Shown in pieces: positions 12,900 through 28,411 of a stretch of 64,000 nucleotides of DNA (position 1 is its first letter; every line of letters starts with the position of its first letter). The stretch lies in assembly GCA_963422465.1 (NCBI GenBank), contig OY730174.1, forward strand, positions 682,001-746,000, in the 5' to 3' direction. Under the pieces are notes generated by a model. It saw only the letters and a program-made list of their open reading frames with translations, was not told the DNA's origin and searched no databases. Made by a program: the position numbers and the translations under genes. This DNA comes from Lichina pygmaea (lineage: Eukaryota; Ascomycota; Lichinomycetes; Lichinales; Lichinaceae).

Positions 12900-14139
12900 T
12901 CAGATGTAGCCGGCCCTCTCGGCCCACCACCTCCAGCTGCTCCATTCGTCGTACTTCATCGTGACCTTCTTGCCCTGGTAGCGCACGACGCGCAGGTCGG
13001 CGACGCGGCGCCAGTCGTCCTTGCGCCCGGACCAACCGGCCTTGCGCATGAGACTGAGCAGCGTCTCCTCCTTGGTCCAGCCCTGCTCGACCGGCACGTC
13101 CGGCAGGTACGTGGCGCCGTATCGACGGGACTGCACGCTGAACGATATGCGGAGGCCGTGCGTGCCCAGCGTCCAGGACGTCGGCGACGGTGCCGTCTCG
13201 AAGTCGGTGAGGAGGGTGACGCTGCCGGCGTTCTCGTCGCGCCCCGAGAGCACAGACTTTGTCAGTGAAGCCTGCGATGAACGACAGGGAAGAGAGTCAA
13301 AAGCAACGGGGAGAGACGATGGCCTGTATGGATCGCTTGGCAGGACTCAGTCGCCACGAGCTCACCCGACGTCTAGACTGTGTAGCTCGCGCTTCGCGAT
13401 GGGCATGAATCTCGAGTCCTCAAAGGCACTGTGACCCACGCTTGCACGTAAGCTTCCAGACCGTTGCTTCTCCCCGGCCGCGAGGGTCCCTGGATCGGGG
13501 CGGGGCATCGGCCCAGCCAACGGCAACAAGCAAACGATCACAACGTAGACGGCAGCTACCGGGTGCTCACGAAGTCAATGCGTAGTTGCGCAGGCCCGTC
13601 TCGATAGGCTGGGCCTCGAAGGTGCCGATGCAACCGCGCAGACTCTTGTGACCTGCTCGGCCGACAGCGCTCCAAGTGACGAAGAGGGGCCTGCTCGGCT
13701 CGACCGGCCGCTGCTGCGCCGTCCGACTGGGATTGCGCATCGAGAAGAGGGAGGAGCGGGACGAGTTTGACGACGACGACGGCAGGGTCAACGGCGTCGT
13801 GCGAGAGCTGGACGCCGCCGACATGCTCGACGGTGTCGAGATGCCCGAGCTCGTCGCCGAGCTCAACCCCGCGAGCCGAGCCGGCCTCAACCGCGGTATC
13901 GGGGCCCTGACGGGCTCGTCGTCCGGGTCGGAAGCTTCTTCGTCGATGTTGTCATCGGTCTCATCGTCGGTCGGTTCGTCCTCATCGTTCCTCTGATGTG
14001 CTATAGGTCGCGGAAGTCGGCTCGTGAGATACAGCTCCCACAGGTCTTGCACTCGCTGCAGAGACGCGGTCTTGCGTTCGTCGTCGTAGCTTGCTACCAG
14101 GACCTCGAAGCAGAAGAGACAATGCGCCTGAGTAGCCAT
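12900..14139 (-). CDS. AMMECR1-domain protein
   Basis: Homologue of the conserved AMMECR1 family, of unsettled biochemical function (nuclear in animals). Three exons on the minus strand (14139-13571, 13428-13366, 13221-12900) give 317 residues. Conserved blocks in order: LRGCIGTFEAQP (about 167-178), GLRNYALTSAFEDSRF across the first junction, PIAKRELHSLDVGVTLLTDFE across the second, then THGLRISF, YGATYLPDVPVEQGW and KAGWSG. The 63-nt middle exon and the exon 3 acceptor were set because only that combination restores the family sequence. An acceptor slightly upstream looks plausible but leaves the frame out of register. A Ser- and Asp-rich insertion of about 90 residues interrupts the N-terminal part. 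The first ATG begins MATQAHCLFCFEVL, a normal family start. Confidence 0.9.
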
Positions 14140-17068
14140 GCCGGGTACCTGGGAAAGAACAGGGAGTAGCAGATAAGACGGAGGTCATGTACCCATCTGG
14201 CTAGTACTCCGTACTGGTACATGCCGCTGTACATATGTACATATGTACATGCTGAGACATGCAGAAGTACAGAAGCACAAGTATACTACATATGTACTCG
14301 ACCTACATTGCGCATACATTCGGTAGGGAGATGTGTAGATACAGAAGTATAGTGGTAAATTTTCGACAACACGAAGAGGTTTACATGATTTGGTACTCCG
14401 TAACTATAGAGGTATATCTTCGAAAACACGAAGAAAGTTACATGACTTGGTACGTTACGTACGTAACGCACGTGAGTAAGTATAGAGGTAAATCTTCGAC
14501 GACATGAAGAAAGTCACATGACTCGGTAAGTCTAGAATCAAGTCTTTGACTACGAGGTGTCTAGCGGACATAACGTTACATGAGTACGCTTAGGAAGCTG
14601 GAGTACCCGCCACAGTATCAAAAGACCCGTACCAAAACTGGTGAGATCACGATGAAAATTGCGACATCATGGACCAGGTCCCCGAGTTTCTTGATGGACC
14701 AGCAACATAGACTCCATGCAGGCACGATGCCAGGCAGTCATTGATGCCAGCGGGGGGCATACAGAATACTAAGCTGTACGTATTACTCGTACAAGAGCAA
14801 ACATCTGTCTCAAGAGTTTTGATCATGCGGCTCTACAATTGACTTTTGCTTGTATCAATCGAACGTTATATCGGCTAGACACCTCGTACACAACTTCTGC
14901 TGACTAAAACAAGCCGCTCTCGACTTTACGTACAGAGTACTCATACAGACTGCGCATCTCCCACTCAGCTAACACACCAATCAAGTTTTATTCAAGTAAC
15001 TGATAGTATTCTACGGAACGTACTCCGTAGACTGGTGGGAGCTGAGGTACCAGAGCTAAAGTTTCGAAAATCTTCAAGATATATAGGTGTCACAGGCACA
15101 GAGGCGACCGCCTAGACCTCGGTCCGGGCGTGCCCGAGATCTCTGGGCCCGGAGCTGGATCGGGCCTATACGGACCGGCTACAGGGGGCTACATGAGCTT
15201 GAGCTTGGCAGGGCAGAGCCGCAACCCGCGCTGTCACCAGTTAGCTAGCCGCACAATCTTCTAGCTAGAGAACAAAAATACCAATACTATACAGTGTCAC
15301 CAGCATTGAGAGAACTCCGCAGTCCTCCGGTGCCCGACGCTTCTGGGCCCCGATCCGATCAGGCAGGAGCTTTGGCTTATCGAGTATCTAGCTAGCTCTA
15401 TTCTTCTGTAGCCGGCAGAGCAACTCATCTTCCTCTTCTTTTCTTGACAATCAGATTGGGTTCTGTGTAGACGACGCCTAGGATCCTTCCTAGGCCCGCT
15501 ACCAATAGGCAATGGGGTAGTAGGTACCCTACATACATGAGATCATCTCAGTACTTTTGTCAAAGTCCCAGCTTCCACAGAAGTTGCTATATGATTCAGA
15601 GTATATACTGTATCTACAAAGGTACCACTTGTGCCCCCTCTATGATTACTAATGACCAACAACACTGGCAGGCGGCAGGGGGCATTGGGACAGAACACTG
15701 TAGATAGAGTAGTATGTGTACAAACTTAGGTTGCCATGTCGGATGACATAAGAATATGAAGGATATACGTAGGTATCTCGGGATGGTAGCACACCAGTAG
15801 GGGTTCTTCTGCACGGGGTAAAGGCGTATGACATTATCATTACTTCTGCAAAATACATGGTCTATAAAAGTTCTCGACTGACATCATGGATGTATATACT
15901 GGCTGCGACTGTTCTTTCGTAGACATATTTGAACCACGATACGAGTACCGTGGGCTTATGAGGAAGAATCAATCAAATTAGACCAACACCTCTTCTTGAA
16001 GTGGCAAGACAAGACTAGTGTAGTACGTACGTAGCAGACGCTAGAAAGCTGTCGATAACAAAGGCAAAGAGTTGATCAGCAGAACAGACATTCCTTCTTT
16101 GAACGACCGGTTGAGACTGTTTCCGGTCGGACCTTTCTGCTCCCGGTTCGGTACGGTGCGGTACTCTCCGTGCAGGTGTACATACGTACATACCCGGAAA
16201 CGACGAGCAAAGGCTCCCGATGGTCAACAAAGATTTGGATTCACACCTTCCGTCAGGCATCGCAGATGCAGCCAATGGCAGCCTCGTCGAAGGCAGGAGC
16301 TGAGTTCCCAATGCTGTTTTCTTTCGTGGAACCGTGGAGCCAGTATTCCTCCATACAGCGAGGAGTACCGTGCACACGTACGGACTTCGTGATAGACACT
16401 GGTATCATACCTTCGGGCAGCATGCTAGGAGACAACTTCGTGGGACTAGCATACCGCGCTCGACTCTGCCGGTCAGATGATCATTCCGGATCATCGTGGA
16501 TCTGTGGCCCAAGGAACTAGTCATTCCGCACGTTCGTACAGCTACCATGAGACGATGGACCTGCAACTGGGCTAGGCCCACACGGAACGGGTTCATTCCG
16601 CCTACTTGCCATCATCGTCCAGAACTCTTTGCTCTGCCTGCTCTTGTTGTTTTGCCGTGGTACGATCGCGGGTCTTGTCTCAGGAGCCACTCGCCTTCGA
16701 GCTCGGGAGCTAGGGCATTCCTCGGCATGGCTCACCCCAAGGGGTCAGCATACTCTGGAGCGCGCTGCATTCCCGTCGAACATGGATTCCCACGGCGCAG
16801 ATCTGGCTTCATCCAGATCGCTGTTTCTTTCTTTCTTCGACACAGGCCTCGCCATCGCCGGAACAGGAGGAGCCGACGGGACTGCATCCGTCCGGAATGT
16901 AGCCCGTCGAGCTACGCCGTCGTCACACCTTCTCACTTGTTGTCTGTCTGTCACGACGCCCGAGCCCCTTCTTGTACCTGGCCTTCTGCCACTTGACGTC
17001 GGCTTCTGGACATTTACATCTCCCTCTGCTTTGCTGTGTTGTTAGCACGCAGTATAACCCATCGAAGG
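14140..17068. other. 2.9 kb gene-poor region
   Basis: Starts in the promoter of the AMMECR1-like gene and runs to the secreted-protein gene. It contains CATATGTA/GTAC words, a degenerate tandem repeat (14346-14534), a GC-rich patch at 15100-15240 with GGGCCCGG-like inverted words, and AT-rich DNA. Frames at 16496-17045 are long but have no motif and biased composition, so I do not call them. Decayed mobile DNA is possible but not shown. Confidence 0.5.
14346..14534. repeat. degenerate tandem repeat, about 3 copies of 56-74 bp
   Basis: Three diverged copies (about 14346-14404, 14405-14478, 14479-14534) share the order TATAG(A/T)GGTA, TCTTCGA, ACACGAAGA or ACATGAAGA, then ACATGA(C/T)T(T/C)GGTA. 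A weaker fourth start follows. It is non-coding. Confidence 0.75.
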
Positions 17069-18137
17069 ATGCGCTTCCAAAGATTGGCCCTGCTCGTGGC
17101 CGTCGGCCATGGCGTTGCTCAGAGGACGCCTGGTACGCCCATCTGCGACTACTACACCACCGCTCTCTTGGAGGAGAACACGGCCGAGAACCAATTGGCC
17201 CTCGTCACGCTGATAGTCAACACCGTTGGCATCGGCAACTACACCACGCCCAACGTGGGCATCGAAGTGCCCGGCATCCTCGCCCAGGGCGCCACCTTCG
17301 AGGGCAAGCCCGTGAACCTGTTGCCGTACTTCAACGGCATGCTCGCCTCGACGAACAGAGGGGGTGGCTCCGGTGTGTCTGTCAACTTCCTCGACGGCGG
17401 TGGCCCGGCCCCCATCAAGGAGAACAAGGCGGCGGAAGACACGACTTCGAATCAATTGTGAGTGTCGGGCCAGTCTCCGGCGGCGTGCTGTGTCGATGCT
17501 GACGGCGGCGGGATGCAGCTTCCTGCTCACGCACCTGTACCAGTTCTTTGGGGTGCTGCTCGGGTGCTCCGAGTACGGTACGGCAGGCTTTCCGGCGTAC
17601 GGGGGCGAAAAATCCCAGTACGAAGTGCACAAGTAAGGCTCGGGACCCATCGAATATTCTTCTGTCTTTTAAGCGCGAGCGGAATACAGGTTCATGGCGC
17701 TCGACTCGGACGAGCTGGGCTACTTCAACCTGCAGGTCGCTCTCGCGGCAGCGTCCTTCGGGGTGACGGACGAAGACGTCGCCATCATCGGCAAGGCGCT
17801 CAAGAAGCTCTTCACCTACCGCTGCAGCCCGCCGACGACGGTCGTGCCGGAGCACGGCCCGCAGCTGCAGTCCATGTGCACGGACGAGGAGTGCCCGCTC
17901 GACGCCAACGCCACGTGTCCGCTGTACGAGAAGGACGGCATCGGCATGGAGCCTCTGAACGCCACGGCAGCAGGCAACGGCACGAGCGGTGGCGGTGCCA
18001 ACTCGTCGTCTCCGTCGACGTCCATGTCTACTCCTACGGAACCGCCTCTCGCGACCGGCGCCGCCACCGAGCTGCGTCTGGGGCCTTTGATGCTGGCGCT
18101 CGTCGCCGGTCTCGGGCTGTCCGTGGTATATCTATGA
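17069..18137 (+). CDS. secreted, probably GPI-anchored fungal protein of unknown function
   Basis: Three exons (17069-17457, 17519-17632, 17690-18137) give 316 residues. The N-terminus MRFQRLALLVAVGHGVAQ is a probable signal peptide. The C-terminus has a Ser/Thr/Gly-rich, N-glycosylation-prone linker (NATAAGNGT) and a final hydrophobic segment (LMLALVAGLGLSVVYL), the layout of a GPI-anchored cell-surface protein. The mature core starts ICDYYTTALL and contains LVNTVGIGNYT, LLPYFNG, FLLTHLYQFFG and SFGVTDEDV. Six conserved-looking cysteines suggest disulfides. From memory this resembles a widespread family of fungal extracellular proteins with no assigned activity; I see no catalytic motif. Both introns end in CAG and keep frame, and the ATG chosen is the one directly before the signal sequence. 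Confidence 0.8.
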
Positions 18138-19540
18138 GGGGCCACCCTCACGGCCTTCACGGCGCATCATCAGCATCACCGGGTCTCTCTCATCTACCTC
18201 GGTACCATCCGCAGCTCCTCGGCAGAAACTTGTCTTGGGATACTGTTACGCGCAGCCTTATATAATCAACCTACGGCAATTCTGATCACTTAATCAGGGC
18301 TGTCGGGCCTTTTCGCCGAGTTGGTTGGGCCTTCTGGCAGATACCGTATGAGAACCACACAATCTAGAAGATTTGACATGCATTTAGCTCTTCAAAGAGG
18401 ATATCATCCCCCTCTCCCCCTCCCCTCCTCTCCCTTCCTTCACTTCCTGATTCAACTCGTCTCTGGCCATGTACCCTTTCTGCACGTACTGTAGACGTGC
18501 ACATGATCCTACACAGAGTCCTGCACACATACAGTACATACTCACAAACCTACACATAGACCTACAAACAGACTTTACACATAGTTCCGCACACGGCCCT
18601 GCCCATGGAGCTCCACAGCCGCGAACGCCCAAGCCGATCACGACCCAACCCTGTTCAACACCCGACCGGGCCAACAGCACCCACTCGACGCACCGAATCA
18701 AGCAGATTGACCAACGTATCCCCACAGTATCCCCACGTATCTCCCCCACACGTGCCCCCTCCTCTGGACGATTGGATCAATCGGGTATCACGATCACGAG
18801 TATAATTCGATAGCGTATCGACTTTTGCTGCCGTCCTTGAGACAATGTACGGAAAGTACCGTAACGTAACGTTAGACTCTTACCAGTGATCAATTATGTT
18901 TAGATCAGAGCAGAGCAGAGCAGAGCAGAGCAGAGCAGAGCAGAGCAGAGCAGAGCAGAGCAGAGCAGAGCAGAGCAGAGTGGGAGTAGAGTGGGGTCCC
19001 GTACGTAACAGGGTTTGATGATGGTGGAAGAAGTGCTGAAGCACTTGATCTCTGATTAATTAATTACTCTGTGCGGAGAGCAAAAATTGATTTTTTTTGG
19101 GAGATTCAGAGGGTACGTACGGTTTGTATGTAGAGTACGGTACCTTGTACAGTACCGTATCTGGTACAGTACGATTCCTGATATGTATGTACTTTCTTCA
19201 TCGTTCACCGATGAGAGATGGGCCTTGGAAGATGTACGTAACGTACACACCTGTGCCTACTCGTACGTACTGTGCATAGACAGAGTAGAGAGAAGAGTCT
19301 GTCTGACAACCACTACGTCTTCTCACTGACCGGTGTATGCTCGACGAGTGATGAGGGTCTGAGCTGGTGATGGCCAGATTGGGGGCTGGGTCACCCTCTG
19401 TAAGACTCATTACAATACCGTAGGTGGTAAGCTGTACTTTGGCACGAGGCAAAAGAAGGACAGACCGCATACCGTTAGAGCTCCGACACTGTACCACTCG
19501 AGATTGGCGACGGATAGGAAGAAGGCAACACATACTGTGA
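18138..19540. other. intergenic region, convergent 3' ends
   Basis: Contains CT-rich stretches, a 75-bp AGAGC pentamer array (18906-18980), GTAC palindromic words at about 18850-18880 and 19110-19270, and AT-rich DNA. No supported gene. Confidence 0.5.
18906..18980. repeat. (AGAGC)15 minisatellite
   Basis: Fifteen uninterrupted AGAGC pentamers in non-coding DNA. Confidence 0.95.
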
Positions 19541-20047
19541 TCACTCGAGCTCGACGTCCGTGGCCTCGGAGCAAGCGGAAAGCATGGCGTCGATGGCCTC
19601 GGAAACCTGCGCGCGCGTGATCCAGTCGGCAGACTGCATGCGGCTCAAGGCGTCTGCGACCCAGTGCTGACAGTTCCACTCGGCGTTGGCCGCGTCGTTC
19701 AGGACGGCAGTCTGCGAGACGACGTTGCTGATCGCGGTCCTGTGCGTTGCCGCCACATCAGCCGGGACTGCCGCCGCCGGGACCACCTGCGCCGGGACCA
19801 CCGCCGGGATCGTGCCTACGGCGATCGACGTCCGAAAGTCGACGCTGCGCCTCGGATCGACGTCATCGACCTGCTGGAACTCGAAGAAGCCGTGCGCGCC
19901 GACGACGTGCATCATCGCCGTCGCCTTCCTCTTCTTCTTCTCCTCCTCCTTGCCGTGGCCAAACTCGAAGAACAGCGCCGTGTGTCGACACCTCGCGTAG
20001 TCCAAGAGCGAGCCTACGTTGACGATGATGGAGATATCGGTCGACAT
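19541..20047 (-). CDS. small fungal protein with HTALFFEF and WNCQ.WV motifs, possible papain-like fold
   Basis: Single-exon frame of 168 residues on the minus strand, starting MSTDISIIVNVGSLLDYARCRHTALFFEF. From memory it resembles a family of uncharacterised fungal proteins. The recognisable blocks are a His in RHTALFFEF (about 22), a HVVGAHGFFEFQ strand region and NAEWNCQHWVADAL near the C-terminus. A His early and a Cys late, each in a conserved motif, is the order of circularly permuted papain-like enzymes (PPPDE/NlpC type); this is my inference. The internal ATG at 20047 is chosen because family similarity begins there. Upstream in-frame codons exist up to 20176, but the segment overlaps a plausible GT...AG pair. 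An Ala/Val/Pro-rich stretch (about 103-125) is an unconserved insertion. Confidence 0.65.
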   Translation of the reverse strand: MSTDISIIVNVGSLLDYARCRHTALFFEFGHGKEEEKKKRKATAMMHVVGAHGFFEFQQVDDVDPRRSVDFRTSIAVGTIPAVVPAQVVPAAAVPADVAATHRTAISNVVSQTAVLNDAANAEWNCQHWVADALSRMQSADWITRAQVSEAIDAMLSACSEATDVELE

Positions 20048-22139
20048 TGTTCTCGCGGGTCGACTTGAGAAGGAACCCGTCGTGCCAGTCTTCCCCGCCG
20101 CCACGGAGAGTCCTGCACAACGATCAGCATCCTGCTGTTTCACGTCGGCCCCCCTTCCTTCGTAGACAAGACTCACCTCTGCGGACCTTACGATGAACTA
20201 CGTACTCTTACAGGGTATAGCCCCATCGCCATCACGACCCAGTTGAGACGCGCCATCACGTGCAACTCGACAGAGCCTCAGCAAATAGACCGGCATGGTA
20301 GCCTTCCCTTACGTACTGTACGTACTATACGGAGTACGGACATACATACGTAGTGGCCATGACAGCCGACAAAAGCTTCAAACAATCTCCTTCGTCCGCC
20401 TTGATTGTTGAAGCTCGACTTTATAAGCTTCGTAAGGCACCGTGGCACTGCGTGGGCACTCGTGGGCACCATATACAGTACCGGTACCAGGTGTCCCGTA
20501 CCGTACCGTGCGTACCAGAACGAGCACCCCAAAAAGGTTCTTCTAGGCCAACCCCGCCTGGCCCGCCGCGGACCCCTCACGCCCCTTATTCCCGGTCACA
20601 GAGCATCTGTCCGTCGGCGCTGTGATTGCCTCTCGTACGAATTACAGTGTGCACCTATACGTAACGTACGTACCAACAGGACTCGAGGGCTTGGAGCCTG
20701 GCCACAGCCTACCAGTCGTGCCAGTGGCACGTCAGAGCTCAGGGCCAATCACTTGGTCAGTGTGACTATACTGCACAAGTAGACACGACCCGGGACCGCC
20801 CTGCGTATGTATCATACTGTGGCCAAGGCTGCAGCAAGTGCCTGATTGGGTGGGAAGCTCTGGGAGAGCTTCAGGGTCTCTTCATGTGATGGTACGGTGC
20901 TGTAGCAATCTTCGATGAAGCTTGCTGCATCCTGGAACAAGCAACCAACTTGCACAAGTAGATACCTATCAGACTGATGATTCAGGTAAGCTCGCAACTA
21001 GAATGTCTAGACTTTCTCTAGATTTGCTGTGAGTATCACACTTGCAGCAGACAAAGACTGTACTCACTTTATTCTGCTGGTGATTGATTCAACTCAAGAA
21101 TTATATGTTTCATCTCTGTTGATGATTGACTGAGAGAACTATCTGTCTTTTGTAGTGTGTCAGTCATCTGGCTGGATGAACATCTATGTAGTAAGTACTT
21201 TACTGCACAGTAGCTGGTCTACAAAATAACTTAGCTAGTTCAATATATATTGAATGAATAGACAAAGTGGAAGTACTGAAACCCACTGACTCTGAGTAGT
21301 CCAGAATAAATTCTGGTACTTAGCCAAGTTGATGATAGCACATATCATGTTCTAACCAATCAACTTACATTGCAACACACTCTGAGTGCTCTTGATTAGA
21401 AGTAGATGTCTGGTGCTTTGCAGTCCACCACTGAGGACTCTGGCAATCAGCCAAGCAATCAGCCCAGCTACTGGATCAAGAAATCACGCAATCAAGCAAC
21501 CAAGAAATCTATCTCACACTCTGTGCATTGTCAAGTATAACTAGTACACACGTACGTGTGTACGTGTGTTCTGGTATACACCACTCAAGCCACACATCAA
21601 CACATGGACAATCCCAAAGCAAAAAACTAACCCACAAAAAAGGCCAGCACAAGCACAAGCACAAGCACAAGCACAAGCACTGCAAACTCCAATTCAATCT
21701 TTTGGGCAATTTGATTCTCATCACCTTGTCTCCTCACCACAACCACCATGACCACCATCCAACACCCATAACCTGTTCTCTCACCACTGTACTCTATAAA
21801 TCTCTCCTTGTCAGCTTGCTTACGCACTCCTCCGCTTCCTGTCGATCGGTGTCAAGCACCCAAATGCTGATTCTTGCTTCCCATGAGGATGATGATGATG
21901 ACGATGATGATGATGATGATGATGTCGATTGCGTGACTTGTCGGGTCCTGACGAGGTTAGTACAGCAGTGGCAGGACCGTCCTTCTTCCAGATGCAATGG
22001 CTGTGTGTTGCTTTTCGCCCTGCACTGTCCTGGTGCATACGACCTTCTGCACTTCCGTCTTCCTGCCCGAGGCAAGGATCAGCACAAGGCTGCCATCTCA
22101 ACCTGCGTCGCATCTTCCGCCGCGTCTGCCCAGACCAGC
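20048..22139. other. 2.1 kb intergenic region
   Basis: The first 400 bases carry GTAC words and should include the promoter of the minus-strand gene. From 20800 to 21560 the DNA is AT-rich and featureless. A CACAAG hexamer repeat lies at about 21648-21680 and an interrupted GAT array at about 21886-21931. Frames across 21528-22640 on the plus strand are low-complexity shadows. Confidence 0.5.
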
Positions 22140-25536
<3,397 letters not shown>

Positions 25537-26193
25537 GAGTGAGGCGGCAACACGGTCTCCACGACGGGGACACCGGTGGCAAGCAGCAGCCGTGAGACGG
25601 AAGGTTAGTGGAGAGACGAATAGGGGTAGGGGTAGGGGGGAGGGGGGTGAGCACGGTGGGGTATGGTTGCTACGGAGCCATCTGATGGCAGCGAGTGGCA
25701 CGACGGGGCAGGTGGGGTGACGGCGCTGGTTATTTAATCGAGATGCTCGAATCGGTTACTCCGTACGGAGTAATACGTACAGTGGTGAGTCAGCCCAAGG
25801 TCGAATTCAAGCTCCGATTGGGTCGAGGCCGACCCCTTTTTCTGCGGAGATATTTCGAGAGCAGGTTGAAAGTGAGCATGCTAGTCTGTGGATGTGACTG
25901 CTTTTAGACCATGGTGACGATGGAGATGGAAGGATGAACTGAGGAGGCTAGAATCATCATGTCCATTCGGGTCCAACGGTGCTTCTTCCCACGTCTCCTG
26001 GTGCTCACTCTGGTGTACCATAATTGACATGTGCACAGCAAATGCTCACATAGGAGCGAGGGTAGTATGCTGTAGGGAGCCATCAAAGAACTGCTCCCTG
26101 CTGTTCTCAAGCAAGGGCCTCTCCCTAGCGTGCTGCTGTAAAGCTTGAGTTGAGATGCAACGATGCATCGTCGTCTGATCGTCGCCTTCCACC
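25537..26193. promoter_or_regulatory. divergent promoter region between EST1-like and zinc-finger genes
   Basis: The two genes are transcribed away from this 657-bp segment, so it should hold both promoters. It contains an 18-bp perfect palindrome TTACTCCGTACGGAGTAA (25756-25773). No TATA box stands out. Confidence 0.5.
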
Positions 26194-26212
26194 ATGGGTA
26201 AACGTGCACGCA

Positions 26213-26251
<39 letters not shown>

Positions 26252-27310
26252 AGTCCCACTCAAACTCCCATCATGCCTCACCGCCTCCAGACGACGTCGT
26301 ACGGCAAGACGTGCCGTTCGAGCCGAGGGCCAGCACCAGCAGCACCAGCAGCAGGAGCGGCAGCACCATCATCGAACCATCACCCACCAAATACGCCCAA
26401 CTCGACGAGACTGCTGAGATCGAGGACGGGCCCCAGACCGTCATGCTGTGCAGCCTGCCACCCCACCGCGACTCGCTGACCTTCCCGCGCTACGACGCGT
26501 ACGAGGTGCACTACGTCAAGGAACACGTCAACAGATGCGTCGAGTGTGGCAGGAACTTCCCCACCGGCCACTATCTCGGCCTCCACATCGCCGAGAACCA
26601 CGATCCCCTGAACGAAGCCCGCAAGGCGAGGGGTGACAAGATCGTGCGTCGCCTCCCCGCCCGTCCTTCGCCCGCTCCTCTCGTTCCTTGCTTGCTTGGT
26701 TGCCTGTCTGTTGACGGACCGGCCGTGATCTGCGCCTGCTCTAGTACGCTTGCTTCGTCGAGGGCTGCGATCGAATGTGCTCCGCTCCGCAGAAGCGACG
26801 GAGACATCTCATCGACAAGCATCTGTTCCCGAGGGTGAGTCGGTCCGGGGGCTCTGCCGAGCCGACGGCACCCCCGAGTCGGAGACCGCCGACGGGGAAC
26901 CCGACCGTTGACCTACGACCCAGGACTTCAACTTCTACGTCGTCAACGACGGCATCGACAGACGTCGCTCGATGTTGCGGCCGGCCGGTCACAGGAGACG
27001 GAGCTCGGTCACCGTCAATCCGACGCAGCGGGAGCAGGCGTCTCGGCGTCGCAGGGCCACGGTCGAGACGCCGCAGGACCGAGGCCAGCGGCCCCCGCGA
27101 CCGGATGAGCGACCCGTCCCCGCACCTCACCCCGGACGCATCCGTCACGACGTCGCAGGGAGGCGCGACGACGCGCAGGGCCAATCCGCTGCTTCGGCTG
27201 CGGCGGATCACGACGTGTCGGAGCTGATCGGCTCCATGTCGGCCCTGAGGTTCGTCCCGCCGAGCGTACGCTTTGGCCGGGGTCAGAGGGCCGGTCTGCC
27301 CGGCCGGTAG
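26194..27310 (+). CDS. ZNF511-like C2H2 zinc-finger protein
   Basis: Three exons (26194-26643, 26745-26834, 26924-27310) give 308 residues. A basic-acidic N-terminus (MGKRARND followed by an Asp run) precedes two C2H2 fingers. The first is [22 protein letters not shown] (about 113-134). The second, [12 protein letters not shown]...RRRHLIDKH, spans 151-178. The DKHLFPRDFNF continuation after the second finger is characteristic of the conserved ZNF511 family, whose molecular role is poorly known. The C-terminal third is Arg-rich and low-complexity apart from [22 protein letters not shown], a short conserved-looking end. The start ATG lies in a CCACCATGG context. The gene ends 154 bp from the 3' end of the uL2 gene (convergent). 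Confidence 0.85.
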
Positions 27311-27464
27311 AACGGAGCTACTGTACTGTAGCCTGGATACGATCTACGATGACGTTGCATGATGACTTTGGATGACATCGATGCCAGCCTCGGAGGTGGC
27401 ACGGACTTTCTATGGGCACGCGCGCCGAGTTCGAGATCGACCGTGAATCGAGCCTTGTATTCGT

Positions 27465-28411
27465 CTAGTCCTTGGTCTTCTGGGTGCCACGTAGCAGACC
27501 CGTTCTCCGCGCCGCGATGAGACCGGCCTTTTGGCCCTGTGCCGCGTATCGGGAGATGGTCGAGGCCTTGCCGATATGTTGATGGTTGCCACCGCCGTGA
27601 GGCTTGAGGCGAGATCGTTAGTACGCACGCGGACGGCGGCCGAGGGCAGAGGGGTGGGGTCCTTACGTGGTCCACGGGGTTCATCGCGACACCTCGGGTC
27701 TTGGGCCAGCAGTTCCGCTTGACCTTGAACTTGTGCATCGCTCGCGACGCCTCTGTCGGACGGTTAGCCGGAGCAGGCATCGGCGGCCGGGAGGGAGATG
27801 TTGCGTACTGAGCAACGGCTTGTCCGTCCGTCCGCCGCCTGCCACGATGCCGATCATTCCTCGCGCCGTGCTCCGGATGATCTTCTTGGCACCGCTCGGG
27901 AGCTTGACCCTGGTCTTGCCCTCGTCCGGGTTGTGGCCGATGATGGTGACGTAGTTGCCGGAGGTCCGGCCCAGGGCGCCCCGATCGCCCGGCTTCTCCT
28001 CGACGTTCGTCACCACGGTGCCTTCGGGCAGGGAGCCGACAGGGAGCACGTTTCCGACGGTGAGCGTCGCCTTCTTGCCGGCGTAGATGAACTGGCCCGT
28101 GTACATGCCTTCGTTGGCGATGAAGGTCTCCGTGAGCTTCCTGTACCTGTACGGGTCTCGGAAGGTGACGCGGGCGAGCGGTGCACCTCGCCCAGGATCG
28201 TGGAGGATCTCCTTGACGATGCCTCGAAGGTAGCCATGTCGCTCTGCGTAATCGAGCGCTCTGAACTGAGCTGCACCCTTGCGTAGTCGGGTGTGGGCCG
28301 CTGTTCGAACGTCAACGGAGCTGCATCGGGGCATCTGCGGAGTCTGAGAGAGGAGCACATACTGAAGATAGACCCGCGGCCTTTTCTCTGATTCCGGATG
28401 ACTCTACCCAT
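27465..28411 (-). CDS. RPL2: 60S ribosomal protein uL2 (L2/L8)
   Basis: Component of the large ribosomal subunit, placed near the peptidyl-transferase centre. Four exons (28411-28363, 28300-27809, 27752-27667, 27602-27465) give 254 residues, the usual length of fungal uL2. The protein starts [11 protein letters not shown] and contains [57 protein letters not shown], the conserved [10 protein letters not shown], then [23 protein letters not shown] across the last junction, the most conserved motif of the family. Exon 1 is only 49 nt, typical of ribosomal protein genes. The last intron ends in AAG. The upstream region carries ribosomal-protein-gene type promoter elements. Confidence 0.97.

Noticed and set aside
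16496-17045. Open frames of about 140-165 codons before the secreted-protein gene
   Set aside because: Composition is erratic, no motif is recognised, and frames overlap each other; more likely part of the 5' region of the next gene.
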